The position numbers and the translations under genes are program-made. The notes beneath the pieces were generated by a model. It saw only the letters and a list, made by a program, of their open reading frames with translations. It did not search any database and was not told the origin of the DNA. Shown one piece after another: positions 13,670 to 14,265 of a DNA stretch of 14,265 nucleotides. Source of the stretch: JAWPNA01 sp045402695 (lineage in GTDB: Bacteria > Acidobacteriota > Polarisedimenticolia > JACPZX01 > DASXTC01); NCBI GenBank assembly GCA_045402695.1, contig JAWPNA010000465.1, positions 1 through 14,265 of the forward strand. The letters are read 5' to 3'. How positions within the stretch are numbered: the stretch's first letter is position 1; each line of letters begins with the position of its first letter.

Positions 13670-13684
13670 CCCGCCGCTACTCTC

Positions 13685-14265
13685 ATGAGTCATTGCCCAT
13701 TCTGCTCGACAACGGTTCCCGAGTCCGCGGCCTTCTGCCCGAAGTGCGGGTCGGGTCTCGACGGATCCTCCGCCACCCCCACGAGGGCGGCCGCAGCGCC
13801 CGTCTCCTCCTCCTTCGCGCCGACCACCCCCATCGATGGCGCCAGGTTCGCCGCCGGCACGATCCTCGCGGGCCGGTACCGCGTGGTGGGGCTGCTCGGA
13901 AAGGGGGGAATGGGCGAGGTCTACCGGGCGGACGACCTCACCTTGGGGCAGGCGGTGGCGCTCAAGTTCCTGCCGCCCGCGCTCGCGCGGGACCCGGACA
14001 GGCTGTCGCGCTTCCACGGAGAGGTGCGCATCGCTCGCCACGTTTCGCATCCGAATGTCTGCAGGATGTACGACATCGGCGAGACTGACGGCCTGCGGTT
14101 CCTCAGCATGGAGTTCGTGGACGGCGAGGATCTGGCCTCGCTCCTGAAGCGGATCGGTCGACTGCCGGGCGACAAGGCTGTCGAGATCGCCAGGCAGCTC
14201 TGCGCCGGCCTGGCCGCCGCGCACGACAAGGGGGTCGTGCACCGTGACCTCAAGCCGGCCAACGT
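13685..14265 (+). CDS. Ser/Thr protein kinase with N-terminal zinc ribbon (partial)
   Basis: An open frame from ATG 13685 runs to the right edge (193 complete codons). It opens with a zinc ribbon, C4-P-F-C7 and C18-P-K-C21, then a Ser/Ala/Pro-rich linker (about 27-55). A PknB-type Hanks kinase domain follows: the glycine loop LGKGGMGEVY (71-80), the ATP-anchoring lysine in VALK (K94), the alpha-C glutamate E113, the hinge MEFVDGEDL (142-150) and the start of the catalytic loop HRDLKPAN (186-193, D188). HRD-KPxN is intact, so an active kinase is expected. The activation segment, any membrane helix and any C-terminal sensor lie outside the window. In related bacteria such kinases often carry PD40 or TPR repeats in the tail; this is not visible here. 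It is divergent from the peroxiredoxin gene. Confidence 0.9.
   Translation, partial: MSHCPFCSTTVPESAAFCPKCGSGLDGSSATPTRAAAAPVSSSFAPTTPIDGARFAAGTILAGRYRVVGLLGKGGMGEVYRADDLTLGQAVALKFLPPALARDPDRLSRFHGEVRIARHVSHPNVCRMYDIGETDGLRFLSMEFVDGEDLASLLKRIGRLPGDKAVEIARQLCAGLAAAHDKGVVHRDLKPAN

Overview
The window is GC-rich, densely coded bacterial DNA. Most genes are bounded by short gaps or overlaps, and no gene-free stretch reaches 300 bases. Several features fit a soil or subsurface bacterium of the Acidobacteriota type: PD40/TolB-like propellers, a Ser/Thr kinase with an N-terminal zinc ribbon, a Yip1-family membrane protein, and UGA apparently read as selenocysteine. This placement is an inference from gene content only. 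There are no insertion sequences, tRNA or rRNA genes, CRISPR arrays or phage genes that I can see.

Left part (1-5770): the start of an unidentified leftward gene at the edge (1-69); a Yip1-family membrane protein (183-875); a one-chain aconitase-superfamily hydratase with the swivel domain in front of the catalytic domains (950-2995); a leftward secreted PD40 propeller protein overlapping its tail (2970-4001); then a leftward pair, a TyrA-like dehydrogenase (5039-5770) followed by a Dam-type adenine methyltransferase (4097-4987).

Middle part (5882-12440): a small six-helix membrane protein, then a compact rightward run of seven genes that looks like one operon. It holds two metallo-beta-lactamase-fold hydrolases (6566-7282, ETHE1/glyoxalase II-like; 7295-8161, lactonase-like), a Rieske ferredoxin (8192-8497), a CPTC thioredoxin-fold protein (8503-9012), a glutaredoxin-thioredoxin reductase fusion (9068-10273), a polytopic GT-C-like membrane protein (10270-12009) and a small lipoprotein (12009-12440). 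The fusion is the highlight. Its glutaredoxin active site, normally CPYC, is encoded TGA-Pro-Tyr-Cys. The reading frame is otherwise intact, a strong ribosome binding site precedes the upstream ATG, and a long hairpin beginning immediately after the TGA fits a bacterial SECIS element. I read it as a selenoprotein (Sec12) that a standard gene caller would truncate to the second half of the glutaredoxin domain plus the reductase. It would pass electrons from NADPH through FAD and a CATC disulfide to a Sec/Cys glutaredoxin on the same chain.

Right part (12418-14265): a leftward pair, a peroxiredoxin (13076-13540) and an O-methyltransferase (12418-13068), divergent from a zinc-ribbon Ser/Thr protein kinase that runs off the window (13685 onward). 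The 144-base divergent gap has a near-consensus promoter on each strand and a perfect 7-3-7 inverted repeat between them. Four thiol- or persulfide-linked proteins occur in the central run and a fifth lies nearby, so thiol redox and peroxide or sulfur handling is the main theme.
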